This document shows, in pieces, positions 20,954-33,800 of a DNA stretch of 64,000 nucleotides; the first letter of the stretch is position 1, and every line of letters starts with the position of its first letter. Made by a program: the position numbers and the translations under genes. This DNA comes from Bryopsis sp. KO-2023. Lineage: Eukaryota > Chlorophyta > Ulvophyceae > Bryopsidales > Bryopsidaceae. The stretch lies in NCBI GenBank assembly GCA_030272585.1, contig BSYQ01000002.1:8494001-8558000 (forward strand). Direction: 5' to 3'. The notes under the pieces are model-generated. The model searched no databases and was not told the DNA's origin. It was given only the letters and a program-made list of their open reading frames with translations.

Positions 20954-23900
20954 TGCATGCATCAAGAGCAACAAAGATGCGATAGCATACCTGCAGCAAC
21001 ATCATCTTGAGCCCAAGGGTAAGAATTGTTGCGGTTTCCAGGATTCGAACCTGGTTAACAACCATTAACCGCGAAGCTATAATGAATTTTTTTATTCACT
21101 CTTATTTTTAGATGTTCATCAATTCCTGACCAAACGTGGGTTGAAAAAAAACGGGGAGTACGGCTTGCAAATCAAAGTGAAAGGTAAAAAAAAAAAAATC
21201 ACCTACCTAACCTTGCTGGCCAACGTGCATGCCGTCCACGGAGAGCCCTGGAGGTTTATCGAACCTCTTTTTGGCTCAACATGGGACTTGCCGCGTGTGG
21301 AGAAAAAACTGCGGGAAATTTGGGAATCTTCAGATTTACAATCCTTCATTGAAAGTAAGTAAAGATTTGATTTTCTTAATTTTAGAAGATAAAACAGAAT
21401 CTCAGAATATGTTTAATCCCCCCCCACACTTCTTTTTCCCTGTTTTAAACTGTAGAATAATCATATCATCCGGTTTTTTGTTTTGGAGTGGAAAATAAAA
21501 ATGCATTCTGAATTCCCCCTCCCCCCCTCCCAGTTTTTTTTCCTCCTCCCAAGGTTTCATCAATTTCCAATTCTCTTTTTGCATACATTGTACCTTTCTA
21601 TGCAGAAATCGGTGCACCTAATGATGAAATCCCTGACGAACCAACAACCGAAGGAATTATGGAAGACGAAGGAGAGCTGGTTGAAGCATCGACGATTCAG
21701 GAAATCTCTTCAAAGAAGGACGAGCCGAAGACGGTTGATGCACGTGGGGAAAAAGAGAAAAAAACAAAAAAACCAACCATGAATGTGAGAAAAAAATTTG
21801 CAGACATGTGCAAGCGAGCCTTAGAATCGAGAGATATCACTAAATTTTTGATCGCGATTGGGCTGAGTGAATCGATTGTTAAAAAATATACGGGACGGGA
21901 TTTGGATACCGCTTGCGAAGGACCTTCAACAACCCAACGCACCCTTCTTCATATCGAGAACATGATGACAGAGCAATCCCGAGCTACGCGGTGCACGGCG
22001 TATATGGATTTGAATGCATATATGGTAATTGTCAACCTTTTTTTAAGGGGGGGGGGAGTATATGCAATTCTGTTCATTGGTATTTGATTTTTTTTTTCGC
22101 ATGTAGAAGGGAAAAAAAATATGTATTTATTTGATTCATTTTTCCTACTTTTTTTTTCTTCCTCTTTTCCCGTTTCTCCCGTTTTTCCTGTTTTTCCTGT
22201 TTTTCCGATCCCCCCTATTTTCCCATCTCCTTGTTCCCTACCTACCCTACCCTACCCTACCTTCTTTCTTTTATTTATTTTCTTCCTCTTCCCTGTTTTT
22301 AGATATTTTCTATAACTCACCTGCAATCGGGCTGGTTGGTTGGCTGGCTGGTTGGTTGGCTTGCTGGCTGGCTGGCTGGCTGGTTGGCGGGCTGGCGGGT
22401 TGGTCGGTTGGTTAGCTGGCTGACTTCCACAACAGTCTGTCTAAAACACACGCAAAAGGCTCAAAAATTCTGTTGTTTAAGAACAATAATGATAGTTATT
22501 GATTTATTGTTGTTAATGCAGTTATGGTTGAGAGTTAAAGAAAATCGCGGCGATGAAGGGCCTTTCATGGTTGAAAATGGGATGGGATTAATGTACATCT
22601 ACGAATATGATAGTGGTGTAGTTCGTTTAGATGGCAATCAGCCATTCTTTCCAGAAACTTTTCAGGGGGGGGCATGGGAAAAGTACGAATTGGGTCACGA
22701 TGCTCTTAACACACTTGAGGTGGGACGGATGGAAAAAATGATTTCCAATCTCACCTTTTTCCAAACCATGCAACATGATTTGTTGCAAACCCCGGTGGTG
22801 ATGAAGTTTTCGACATACCCCTCGCTGGTGGCTTGCCTACGAGCGAAAGACAAACAAGCACCTGAGAAAAGAAAAAGGTAAGTAAGAAAAAAAATAAATT
22901 AATTAAGGTACAAAAAAATAACATTTACACTGATGCTTAACGTTTTTTCTGGATATTTTCGAACTCGTGTCTTTGTTTTTCCTATAACAAATTTTATTTC
23001 TATATATACTACTTTTCAATTTTATATATATATAGATCTGTATATATAGCCTACAACACACTTTCGTGAACGGGCTGCACTCAGCCGTTTGGCCTTGTGT
23101 AAACTACTTTTCAATTCAATATCTGTATATATACATACAAAAAAAAAAATCAGGAAAAAAGAATAAAAAATAGGTTGCACCAACACTCTCCTACTTTTTT
23201 TTCTCCTTCTTCTTCTTTTGAATAGGACAATATCAATCCACAGACATCCAACTGAAATATATAGAAAAAAATATTTTCGACAATATTATACTCATGAAAA
23301 CCTTGAAAATAAGAAACAAATGAATGGGATTAAATAAGAAATTCTTTTTTATTCTACTAAGGGATTTCAAAGATCGCCAGGAAACGGTTCCACTAGCACC
23401 AGGGATTGATTTGTTGATAAAAAAAAATCTTCAATCCCGCGAATGGCTCAGACTTGCTTGTACTTCACCTCACCGGGCACGTGTTCCTCTACGATGCCGA
23501 GCGATGTCAATGTCCCAGACTTTTAGTGTCTCCAGATTTGGAGACGCTAAGATCTGGGACATAGCCGATCTCTTCCCATTGTCATACCCGGTGAAGGCAG
23601 GGCATCAAGACATAAGGGTGTTGTACTGCGTTCAACAGACCCATAAAACACGCTCCGTAAGAAAGAGAAAAATAGTATAAAATTCAACAATTAAATTATT
23701 ATTATTATTTAAATCAAGCACTCTCAACCAGCCTTGGTGCCAGTTTTTTTCCCCCTGTTGAGTGAAAACAACAGATTATTAAAAAAAACACATATTTATT
23801 ATCGTAGAGTTTGACGTTTACAGGATTCCCGACCTGCTGACTGGGCAGTCCTTCCGCGTCATCGTGATCCTCTTCAATGCCCAATTGGATCGATTGGACT

Positions 23901-26900
23901 GTGGCTAGCATTCCGGAATCTTGTGCTCCTTGAACCATTTCCCCCGCTCGACAAACACAAGCGGGAGTGGTGCGTCCTAATCAACAAATAATAGATTAGC
24001 CGACATCAGCCCAAAACTTTGTTTCCACTATTCTCAACCACAACCAGAATATCTAGGTAGAAATATCCGTCTTTCTTTCTTCAGAAAAACTCCTACCACA
24101 GAAATGACGTCCTATTTATGCACAATATTTCAAAATCAAATCCCACTCACTCAAAATATTTTGCTCTCATTCAGCCCCTTTTTTTTTTCAAATTCACAAT
24201 CTTTCTCCGCCCCCCCCCACCCCCCACTATCCATTATAAAAAAAACACACCCCAGTGAATTTCCAGACTAATAAGTAAGCCATCAATATTTTTCCTGTGT
24301 TTTTTTCTTTTCTTGACACATTTCTGGAAAGATTGTCAGCAAATTAGTGCTGCAAGTGGCCCCCGTATCAAAGAAACACATGGTATAGCGAATTTTAACT
24401 AATAATCAATCTTTTTCCTGTTATTTATCTATTTATATTTTTTTTGGACACATTTCTGGAAAGATTGTCAACAAATCAGTGCAGCAAGTCCCCCCTCCCC
24501 TTCTCCTCAAAATTTTTCTGTCACATATTGATACTTGCCACTTTTCTCACACACTCAATTTCCCAGAAGTATTACTCACAGAAAAAAAAATATATATATA
24601 TATACTTAAAATGTTCCCCTTTTTTTCCAGAAGGGGGGTATCTTCATATCATCTCTTTTAGGCCCCCGACAGACCCCTTTTTGTATTCTGCCAATGCTTG
24701 CGGGTGAATGAAGCCAAGACAAATCTGGAATTCTTTTGTTTTCACCTGAAGGTTAAAACACAATCAAAATCAGACGACGAACACAACAAACAGTAAAATT
24801 TTATCCCTTAAGAAAATAAAATAAAAAGAAGAGAAGATGCACGCGCCTTCGCACTCATGTAATATATATAAATATATAATAATATAATATATGGTTGCAT
24901 ATACTCTGCGTGCGCTTGCCCTCGGTCAAGCGCTTTTTCTGACGCTCTCGGCCGTACTACCGTGGCGCTTCCCAGTGTCGCCTCGCCGGGGCTCGTGCCT
25001 CTGCCCGGTGCTGGTCGCGCCGTCGTCGGCCGTGCGATTTTCCGTGCATTTCCGTGCATTCTTCCCTGTTCCTTGCGGGCCTCCGATTCCCCAGCTTGCT
25101 ATGTCGCCTAAACCCAAGACTACCCTTTACCCGCCCCCCGAGTGTGCCGCGCATTGGTGGGCTACGGACCCTGAGGCAGGGGATGGCTTGATCCAGAAAT
25201 TGGAGGCGACCGTACTGCTCTCCTGCACCTCGTCGGAACTCCAGCTCCTCTGTCGCGAGGCGAAGTTGCGCTACCTCCAGACGAAGGCGGACAACGTGAA
25301 GAACCTGTTAACGTTCTGCAAACTATATCGTGCCCAGCGGAACCCCAAGAAGAAACCCGGTGAAAAACGTACTGCCCCTCCTTCGCCCGTCCGCCCCGTT
25401 CCTGGATCTCGTGCTCCTCCGTCCCGCACCGTCAAGAAGTACGTCAAGATGTTTGACGATGCGAGACCCAGCCCAATTCCGGAGGAAGCCCCCTTCCCTC
25501 CCCCCACCCCTGGCTCAGCTTCCCCTCGCTCTTCATCCCCGTTGCCGCCCCCAACCCAACCTCCCCCCCAGTCTTCTCCCTCCCCTCTTCCCCCCTTTTC
25601 CCAGACTGACATCTCCCAGGAGGTTATTGGGGCCCTGGAATCCTTCCAGCTGTTTGTGGCTTCTGAAGAGGAGAAAACTGGCAGCCCCATCAAGGACCCT
25701 GTTTTGCTGCAAGTGAAGGAGCAGATGGTGCGAGCCCATGCGCTGATGCAAGGCTGGCTGGCTGCCTCTCCCCCTCCTCCCCCTCCTCCCCCTCCCCCTC
25801 CCCCTCTGCCCACCGCAGAGATCAAACGCACTATGGCACAAGTGCTTAAGGAGGGTCTCCCCTCCTCGGCCCCTCCCCCCGCTGTTGCCCCCTGGAATGA
25901 TTCCCTGACCAAAATCTACAACCCCGGTGACCCGAAATTCTCCAAGGTGTACATCCAGCCGCATTCTTTCGGCCTCCGGTTCCAGTCTATGTTATCACCC
26001 CCCAGCCAGGTGATCCGAGTGAAGCGCACTGTTACCGGGGGATTCAAGGTCATGTGTTCTATGGGCCCTCTCCCTGACTTCATTGACATTGAGGGGTATG
26101 GCTCTTGGGCTGCCTGGCGGAAACCAGTTGCTGATACGATGGACATTGTGGTGGAACGAGTGGCTAAGGATGTTACTTCCGGGGAGTTGCGGCGGGACCT
26201 GTTGCCTGCTAACCCCATTTTGGAGCCCACAGATTGCATCTCCAATGTTCAGCGTCTCCATCGCAAGGCCCCTGGGAAGGTGGATCTTGAACCCTCCCTC
26301 TCGGTCCGGCTCACCCTACCCATCCCTTTGGCAGAGGCCATCCTGGCGCAAGGCTTCCTCTACTTCCAATTTGAACCCCACAAAGTGCGTTTGTATGAAC
26401 GCTCTTCCCGCTGCCACAACTGTGGGAAGACTGGACATCTCGCCTCAGCATGTTGGAGCCAATGAAGGGGCTCCGTGTGGGCCAAATAAACATGGGCAGA
26501 AGGACAATTGCCCTGGACACTCTACAAGGAATTCTACAGAAATTTGCCTTTGAGGTGATCGTGATCCAAGAACCTACTTTTGATTTAGCGAAAGGGAAAA
26601 ACCTAGTGCCGGGCTACACGACTTATACTAATCGGGGCTGGAATGTCACGCTGGTCCGGAATAATATTGAGGTGACTGAGGTCATGGATGCGGAAGACAA
26701 CGTTCTTTCGGTCGTCCTTGCCCTCCCCTCTGCCAGGGTGGGGATCGTGAATGTTTATCTCAATCACTCGACGGGGACTGGGCTGGGGAATTGGCGCCTC
26801 CACCTTTCCACGCTCAAGCCCAGGGTGCCGTACCTTTTGACGGCTGGGGATGTCAATGGGAGGTCTGCTTGGTGGGGCGATCGGGCGACCCCCACAAACT

Positions 26901-29900
26901 ATGTTGGTGGTCTGGTGGAAGAGCTGATTCTGGATACTAATATGCATGTGTTGAACCACTCCGGGGCGTCCCCTACGTATTACTCTACTTGTGGCCACCC
27001 CCCCTCCTGGCTGGATCTCACCCTCTGCTCTGGGGCGCTCCTTCCTTTCGTGACCAACTGGGATTCCCATCCGGATCTTGAATGGCACTCAGACCATCGT
27101 GGACTGGTGACGGAGCTGAACTTTTCTCCCCCTCGCGCCCAAGGATTCCCTATCAAGGATTTTGCTCGGACTGATTGGACTGCCATTCACGCTGTGATTG
27201 AGGCGGACACCGCTGGGTGGGTAAACCGATTTCGACGCTGCTCCTCCCCTTCTACTTTGGACTCCCTAACATCAGAGCTTACCCAGAGCTGGACATCCAC
27301 CTTCGCGGCCCACACCCCTATCAAGATGGTCCGCAATGACTGGGTCCCCTGGTGGTCCCCGGAGCTCCGTGGTGCCAAACGCCTGTGTGGCAGATTGCAA
27401 CGGCAATGGAAAGCCCACCCTACCCCCGCCAACCACAGCCTGTTCAAACAAGCTCGGACTCAATATCGCCGGGCCATTGATCAGGCCCGTACTGCATCGT
27501 GGCTGAAGTTTTGTGAGGGTGTCACTCGGGAGAATATGTGGAAAAAACTGAGGCGTATTACGCGACCTAGACTGCCCGACATTCCCCGCCTGGACCCCGA
27601 GGCTGGCTGGCCTCCTGACCGGGTGATGAAGGACAGTGATAAGGCCCACATTCTGGCAGAAGCCATGTTTCCCCCTTCCCTCCCTCCCTCCCCCATTGAT
27701 GAAGCTACCTTTTGTACCGAAGTGGCTGCCAAGCTCGGCACAGGGGCCAGTCCTGAGGCCTCCGTCTCTGAGGCTGATGTCTGGTATGCCATCCGTTTAC
27801 TCAAGACTAAGAAAGCCCCTGGCATTGATGGCCTCCCAGCCGAATGGTTCAAGCACACGTCCAAGACGAGTATTCGGGTTTTGGCGGCTTTATTCACGAC
27901 GAGTCTCCAGCTTGGGTGGACCCCTACTGCTTTCAAGGTGGCCAGGGTCATCGCTATTCCTAAAACCCCCTCCCCCAGCCCGGACCCCAAAAAATATCGG
28001 CCCATTAGCCTTCTGCCAGTTATGGGCAAAATTCTGGAGAGCATTGTTAAGCGGCGCCTGATTCGGTTTTTGGAAACGAACAATAAATTGGCGGAGGCTC
28101 AGTTTGGCTTCCGCAAGGGCCGGACTACGGGCGGGGCTTTGTGGAAGATTACCTGTGACCTTTCCCACCATCAGAAGCGTGGCAATCGTTCGATTCTGGC
28201 TTCCCTTGACATCTCCAAAGCTTATGACCTAATCTGGCACCCCGGTCTACTTCATAAGATGATTCAGAAAGGTATCCCCTTGGAGCTGGTGCGGTGGGTG
28301 GCGAGTTTTGTGTCCAAGCGGCGCATGGTGGTGAAAGTGCGCAATGGCCAAGCGACTCGTAACCTGGACTTCGGGCTGCCGCAAGGTTCCCCACTATCCC
28401 CCATCCTGTTCCTCATCTATATCGATGACCTCCTCGATACCCTCAGCCACAGCTGCCCCCTCCTCCGCCTCCAAGCCTTCGCCGATGATCTACTCCTCTG
28501 GACCAGTGGACCTGAGGCCCCAGCCCTTCATGCTCGGCTTAATGACGCCCTTGCCCTGGTGGGACACTGGAGTTCGCAATGGAAGGTGACTTTCAACCCT
28601 TCCAAATGCTCAGTTTTGGAAGTTTCGCGGAAGCATTCGAAGCCCCCCATCGTCGTTCTTCTACATGGACAACGTCTCCCCGAGGTCTCCACTCTGAGGT
28701 ACCTTGGTGTTGTTTTCAACTCCAAGCTCACATGGTCTGACCACGTGAGTGCCCAAGTCCAGAAAGGGAAAGTCTGGCTCGGCACCATCCGCAAGCTGAT
28801 TCGTCATTCGTTCGGTACCCATCCCCTCGTCTTGGATCGGCTGGTGAGGCTCTGTCTCCTCCCAAAAATTTTTTACGCTGCTGAAATCTGGGTGGGCGTT
28901 ACGGCAATCAAATCCGGGTGCGGGCAATTGGATGCGCTTTTGCGGATGGCGGTGATTCTTAAGGATGGCCTCTTCTCTTCTACTTCGGTGGATGCGGCCT
29001 TGGTCTGGGGTGGTCTCCCTCCCAGTGAATTCTACATTAAACTAGTGGCCAGCCTGAACTACATTCGCTTGCGCAGCCGCGGTCACAATCTATTGGACGA
29101 CTTCCCACCCCCTCGGAATCACCGTTTTCCGGGCCCTTTGGAGATCCTCCGAGGCCAGGTCAGGAAGTGGACCCGCACGGAGGGGATGGCAGATTTATTG
29201 GTGGAGCTAGATGGGTTGGCTGGCCAGCCCCGGCAACCGGGAGTCCGGAGCACTAAAGCGGTTGGGAAGGCGATTGCGTTACTATTAAGGGATTTCTACA
29301 CTAATGGATGGGCCCGCCAATGGCAATTTTCTGAGAAGGGTCGCCTCCTTTACGAACTGCTGCCCCAACCCCAGTTGGATTATGATTCTTCCTGGAGGGA
29401 ATCCCTCTCCCGCACTACGATCGCCCAAACTGGCCGGTTTGCCATTGGGCATGGTGATATCCCTGTCCACCTCCACCAAATCTTTGCCTCTTCCCCGGAT
29501 TGCTGGTTTTGTGCTGCCCCGGGAACGCGCCACCACCTCTTGTGGGACTGTGCCGCCCTCCACTCTGTCCGAGTCCATTGCTGCCCCGACCCGGCGTCTG
29601 AATGGGATCTAGAGCTCTTGCGAGGCCCAGCGGGGGTCTCCCTGCTTGCTCAGTTCTGTGCTTCTATGTACCGCAAAAAGGGGCAGCTCTAGCTTTGTTG
29701 GGGCTGGTGGGATCTCTCAAGGTCCCTCCCTTGGTTTTTGGGTTTTGTTGATGTTTTGTTTTGGTTTCTGCCTATACCCCCTTTCTTGACCAGCACTATG
29801 CTGGTGGGGTCTTTTCTCTCCCCCCTTGGTTTCGGGGGTTTTTTCGCTTCGGACTATCTCTGGGTTTATTTTTATTTTGCTCGCTCTCTGGATTCATAAA

Positions 29901-30795
29901 TGCTCTACACGGGTCAGTTCGAATTTTCGGTAGATAATTTGTTAGTCTGGACATTTCTCTAGCACTTTGGTGGGACAGTGGGTTTTTCCCTTTTTACAGG
30001 CTAGCCACAGACCGGGTTTTCTATACGCAATAATCCGTCAAGTGGGTTGTATCGGGACATGGAACAGTATTCGGCACCTATTTCTGAGTCAGCCTATAAC
30101 ACTTTTTCGTGAAACGGGCTGCACTCGGCAATCTCATTTGCCGTGTGTAAAAAATTTCAATATCAAAAATAATAATATAATATATATTATTCATCTATGT
30201 AATTTTTCTGACACAATTTTCTTGTTTTTTTTTTTTACTTAGGTATAATATAAAACTTTTCCCCACCCTGACCGGAAACACCCTCGGTTCGACAACATCA
30301 TATGATCAAGTTAACAAAAACCTACAAGCAACCGGAACACACGCCGGTCCTACCAACCACGATGATAGGAAAACTGGTGCAATGCTTGCAAGGTGATATA
30401 TTTCAAAAAAAAAAAAAAGGGAAGTGATACAAACATTTTTCACGATTCGATTTAATTTTTTTCTATTGCTCTTCTTACCTTTTCCAGATTGCACGGGGTG
30501 TCGATGCCGGAGCTTCAAAGCCTTGGCTTTTGGACGGAGGGGAAGAAGGGGGCCAGGGTATGTCACGAGGCGTACGGTCGATTCCAGTTGGCGGATACGG
30601 TGGCTCGCCTCGCCGGGTTCCTCGACGGGGATGAAGGATACTTCATTGAGCGGGCAGCCTTGGACCCCCTCCAATCTTCTGATCCCCTTATCCATGCAAT
30701 GGCGCACGCCCTCTTCCCGGAACTCGACGATCCAGGCTACGAACGCCGCGTGTATGAGGTGAAAAAAGAAAAAAAAAACAAAGTTAAAACAAAAT

Positions 30796-30826
<31 letters not shown>

Positions 30827-33800
30827 AACCCTTTTACTTTGTAGAAAGGGGACGATAGCGCAGCGAGAGGAGCGTTGGAGGCACTACGTTACATCAGGGT
30901 GGTATTTTGGCAAGACTTGCCGAGCATTCATGACCTCTTTCCCGAGCTTCCAATATTCTCTTCGACGAATTTTCACATGGAGGCATTCCTGATCTGGAAA
31001 GAGACGCAAAAAAAACATATTCGAAGGCTCCACGATATAAACAAGATTAAAACACAAGGGAAAGACCTTACGGCAAACGATTTGGGGGTTCTCCACAGAA
31101 TCTCAGAAATCGAAACAAAAGTGGAAACAGGGCTAAGCGACATATACGAAAAACTCACAGAACTTACATCACAAAATGAAGAACGGCTCCGAGAAAAGGA
31201 GGCAATGCCAAGCCAGGTTGCGGGCTGCAACCATTCACAATTTCAGGCTACCAATGAAGATGCCCCAGAGCCTCCACAAAATGATGTCCTAGATCGACCT
31301 CGCAAACTGCAAAAAAGGCCCACAGAATATCCGTACAAACAACTTCGAGGACTCGCAGGTAAGAATATTTTTCCTGAACTGTGGGTGTAGGTGAAGCAAA
31401 ATATTAGTCTGAAAATGCAAAAAATATTCTTCCTGAACTGTGGGTATAGGATAAGCGATATATAAGTCTGAAAATATAAAATCATCTATTTCTGTTATTT
31501 TATAGGTTATGACGACGTGAGGACTATATGGAAAGAGTGGTTTGAAGAGGGAGCAAACCTTGGTGGCGGATGCACAGGGCCTCCTCTTCAAATTGCCGAG
31601 AAGCAACGAGCTGATGGCGACTTTGGGTTCCCTATGAAAGGAGGTGTCAAGAAGGCTGTCCAAGATAGGGCTATCCTTGTGACCTTTGTCAAGAAATGTG
31701 CAGACAAGATTTCAGGTCGGTCAGATTCCAAATTAAAAAAAAAAAAAAAAAAAATTAACTTGCATTTCAATCCAGTTTTGTTATTATGAGCATATATAAT
31801 TGAAACATCTGACCAACAGATGTTGTCTATATTTTATTTTATTCTACAGTCTAGGGAATTCAAACATTTCCATGTGGCTGCGGGAACATCCTGTGGATGA
31901 TATATATATACATGTATATATATTTTTAATTTCAGTGATTATTTCGCATTTTCTCTTGACGGGGGTATTCACAAAACATCTGTTGCTCCCTCTGAGAGTT
32001 GAACTCAGGACCTCCCGCTTACAGAACGGGTGCTCTAACCAACTGAGCTAAAGGAGTTTCGCTGAAATCCGTCTTCATTGTTTCGTCTTTATCTTTTAAC
32101 GGGAAGGGGAGGGCAGCTCTGGAACATTACGTAGCACCAGAATTTTTTTCCTCATCTGAGTTTCCGATGCCGGGTGCAATCAGGCCGCAGGAACATCCAT
32201 GGACGACATATTTTCATCAGTATTTTTGCATTTTCTATTTAGGGGGGGGCCTGAAACATAATATACCATGTGCAGCCGAAAAGGATTTTTTTATGAGGTC
32301 TGAGAATGCTTATTAAATGCTTACCTTCATGCGGACCCCCACTGTTTATTTCTCAACGGAGAAGCGTCTCGTTTTGAATCTGTTTTTTTTGCTTGCAGAA
32401 GTCGAGCGAGTTCCCTACAACACAGGAGTTGAACAAGCTCTTACACGGGTGGAAACCTACAGACTTCGACTTGGGAGAGCAAAAAAAGAAACACAAAAAG
32501 GGAAAAAAATTGGTTTAAAATTCGACGAAAAAATTTCTCTACGAGGGCTTAGGGATGAGGTGAATGATGTTTCCAAAGGGAGGGTTGATGTACCTTACCT
32601 TAGGCCAAGCTCCCCCGTGACGGTCTCCACCGACGCTCCGAAGGTTGCTCCGAACGATGCTCCGAAGGTTGCTCCGAACGATGCCCCGAACGATGCTCCG
32701 AACGATGCTCCGAACACCACAAACACCACACTTCAGCCACGGAGAGAAAGGAATCGCAGTTTGGGAATTCTTCGGTCAATTAACTCTCCCTTGACAACGG
32801 ACACATTGGCAACCACCCAGGGTATGCTCAATGATGTCGTCATTGATTTCGGGGTAAGTCGTGTAAGTTTGAGGGTGGCGATAATCTGGAAATCCTTAAA
32901 CAAATACACGGAAAAAGTGTGACAATGCATGAATGAAGTGAATACACATATACATCAAGCTTGAACACATGCCTCGCCTTTTTGTTTTTTGCAGTTGGCT
33001 CGTTTGAAGGGAGATAGGGTGGCGGTGTTGGGATGCTTGGCAGCTACCGTGGCACTCATGGAGGGCAACCCCAGTGGGCTGCGTGGGTGGGCTGCCCGGG
33101 CACGCTTGTCCTCGGCTCGGCTTGTTTTTCTTCCACTGAACCACAATAATCATTGGTTCGTGAATTTCTGTGGATTTTCAGTGCCTGCCGAAAGGGCCAT
33201 TAAGAGAAAAATAAAATCAGGATTTCTGTGGATTTTCAGTGCCTGCAACGAAAGGGCCATTAAGAGAAAAATAAAATCAGGATTTCTGTGGATTTTCAAT
33301 GCCTCTATTCGAATGACCCGTCATCACAAGAACTCAAGACTGTACAATAACTATACAAAAAAGAAACAAGAACCCACAATTTTTGTCTTGCATAAAATTA
33401 TTGATATTAAAACCACCCCCGGAGTTCAATCAAATGAACGAATGATTAAATTTCGTTCAGCGCCGTTCGTTATATCTACAGGATGCTCATTGTTCTCTCA
33501 CCTTCCAATCGGCAACTTCTGGTCATCGACTCCCTCGCCATCACGCCCCCCTTGCTCTTTGACAAAGCAGTCCGCTTGGGCCGGATGGTGGGTTCGCTCG
33601 CTTCGGAGGGGAATTGGTCCGTCGTGGCTGTGGACCAGGCTCGGGTCCAGGTGATTTGCCCACTCTGATCTAGAAAAAGGCAAAACAATCCTTATCATTA
33701 ACATTCTAAAATAACGTAAGAGTAATTGTTTTTCTTGTCTAGGCCGATACTATCAGCTGTGGGGTGTACGTCTTGATTTTCGCGGAACGAATTCTGGTGG

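Larger units (their letters stand above)
24876..30185 (+). mobile_element. Full-length APE-type LINE, copy 2
   Basis: This is the block A2 copy of 5881-11190 with the same 17-base target-site duplication (24876-24892 and 30169-30185). Because target site and position match exactly, it was duplicated with block A and is not an independent insertion. It interrupts the intron between exons 23824-23969 and 30243-30392, the intron between the Lys and HxxR parts of the recombinase. Confidence 0.9.
19978..33493 (+). repeat. Block A, copy 2 (13.5 kb direct repeat)
   Basis: This is the partner of 983-14498 at offset 18995. It starts at the ACAGTCTAG motif immediately after B1 and ends at CTCATTGT, where B2 continues the protease exon without a break. 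The bases common to both left borders are ACA and to both right borders GT, so junction microhomology is at most 2-3 bases. Confidence 0.95.
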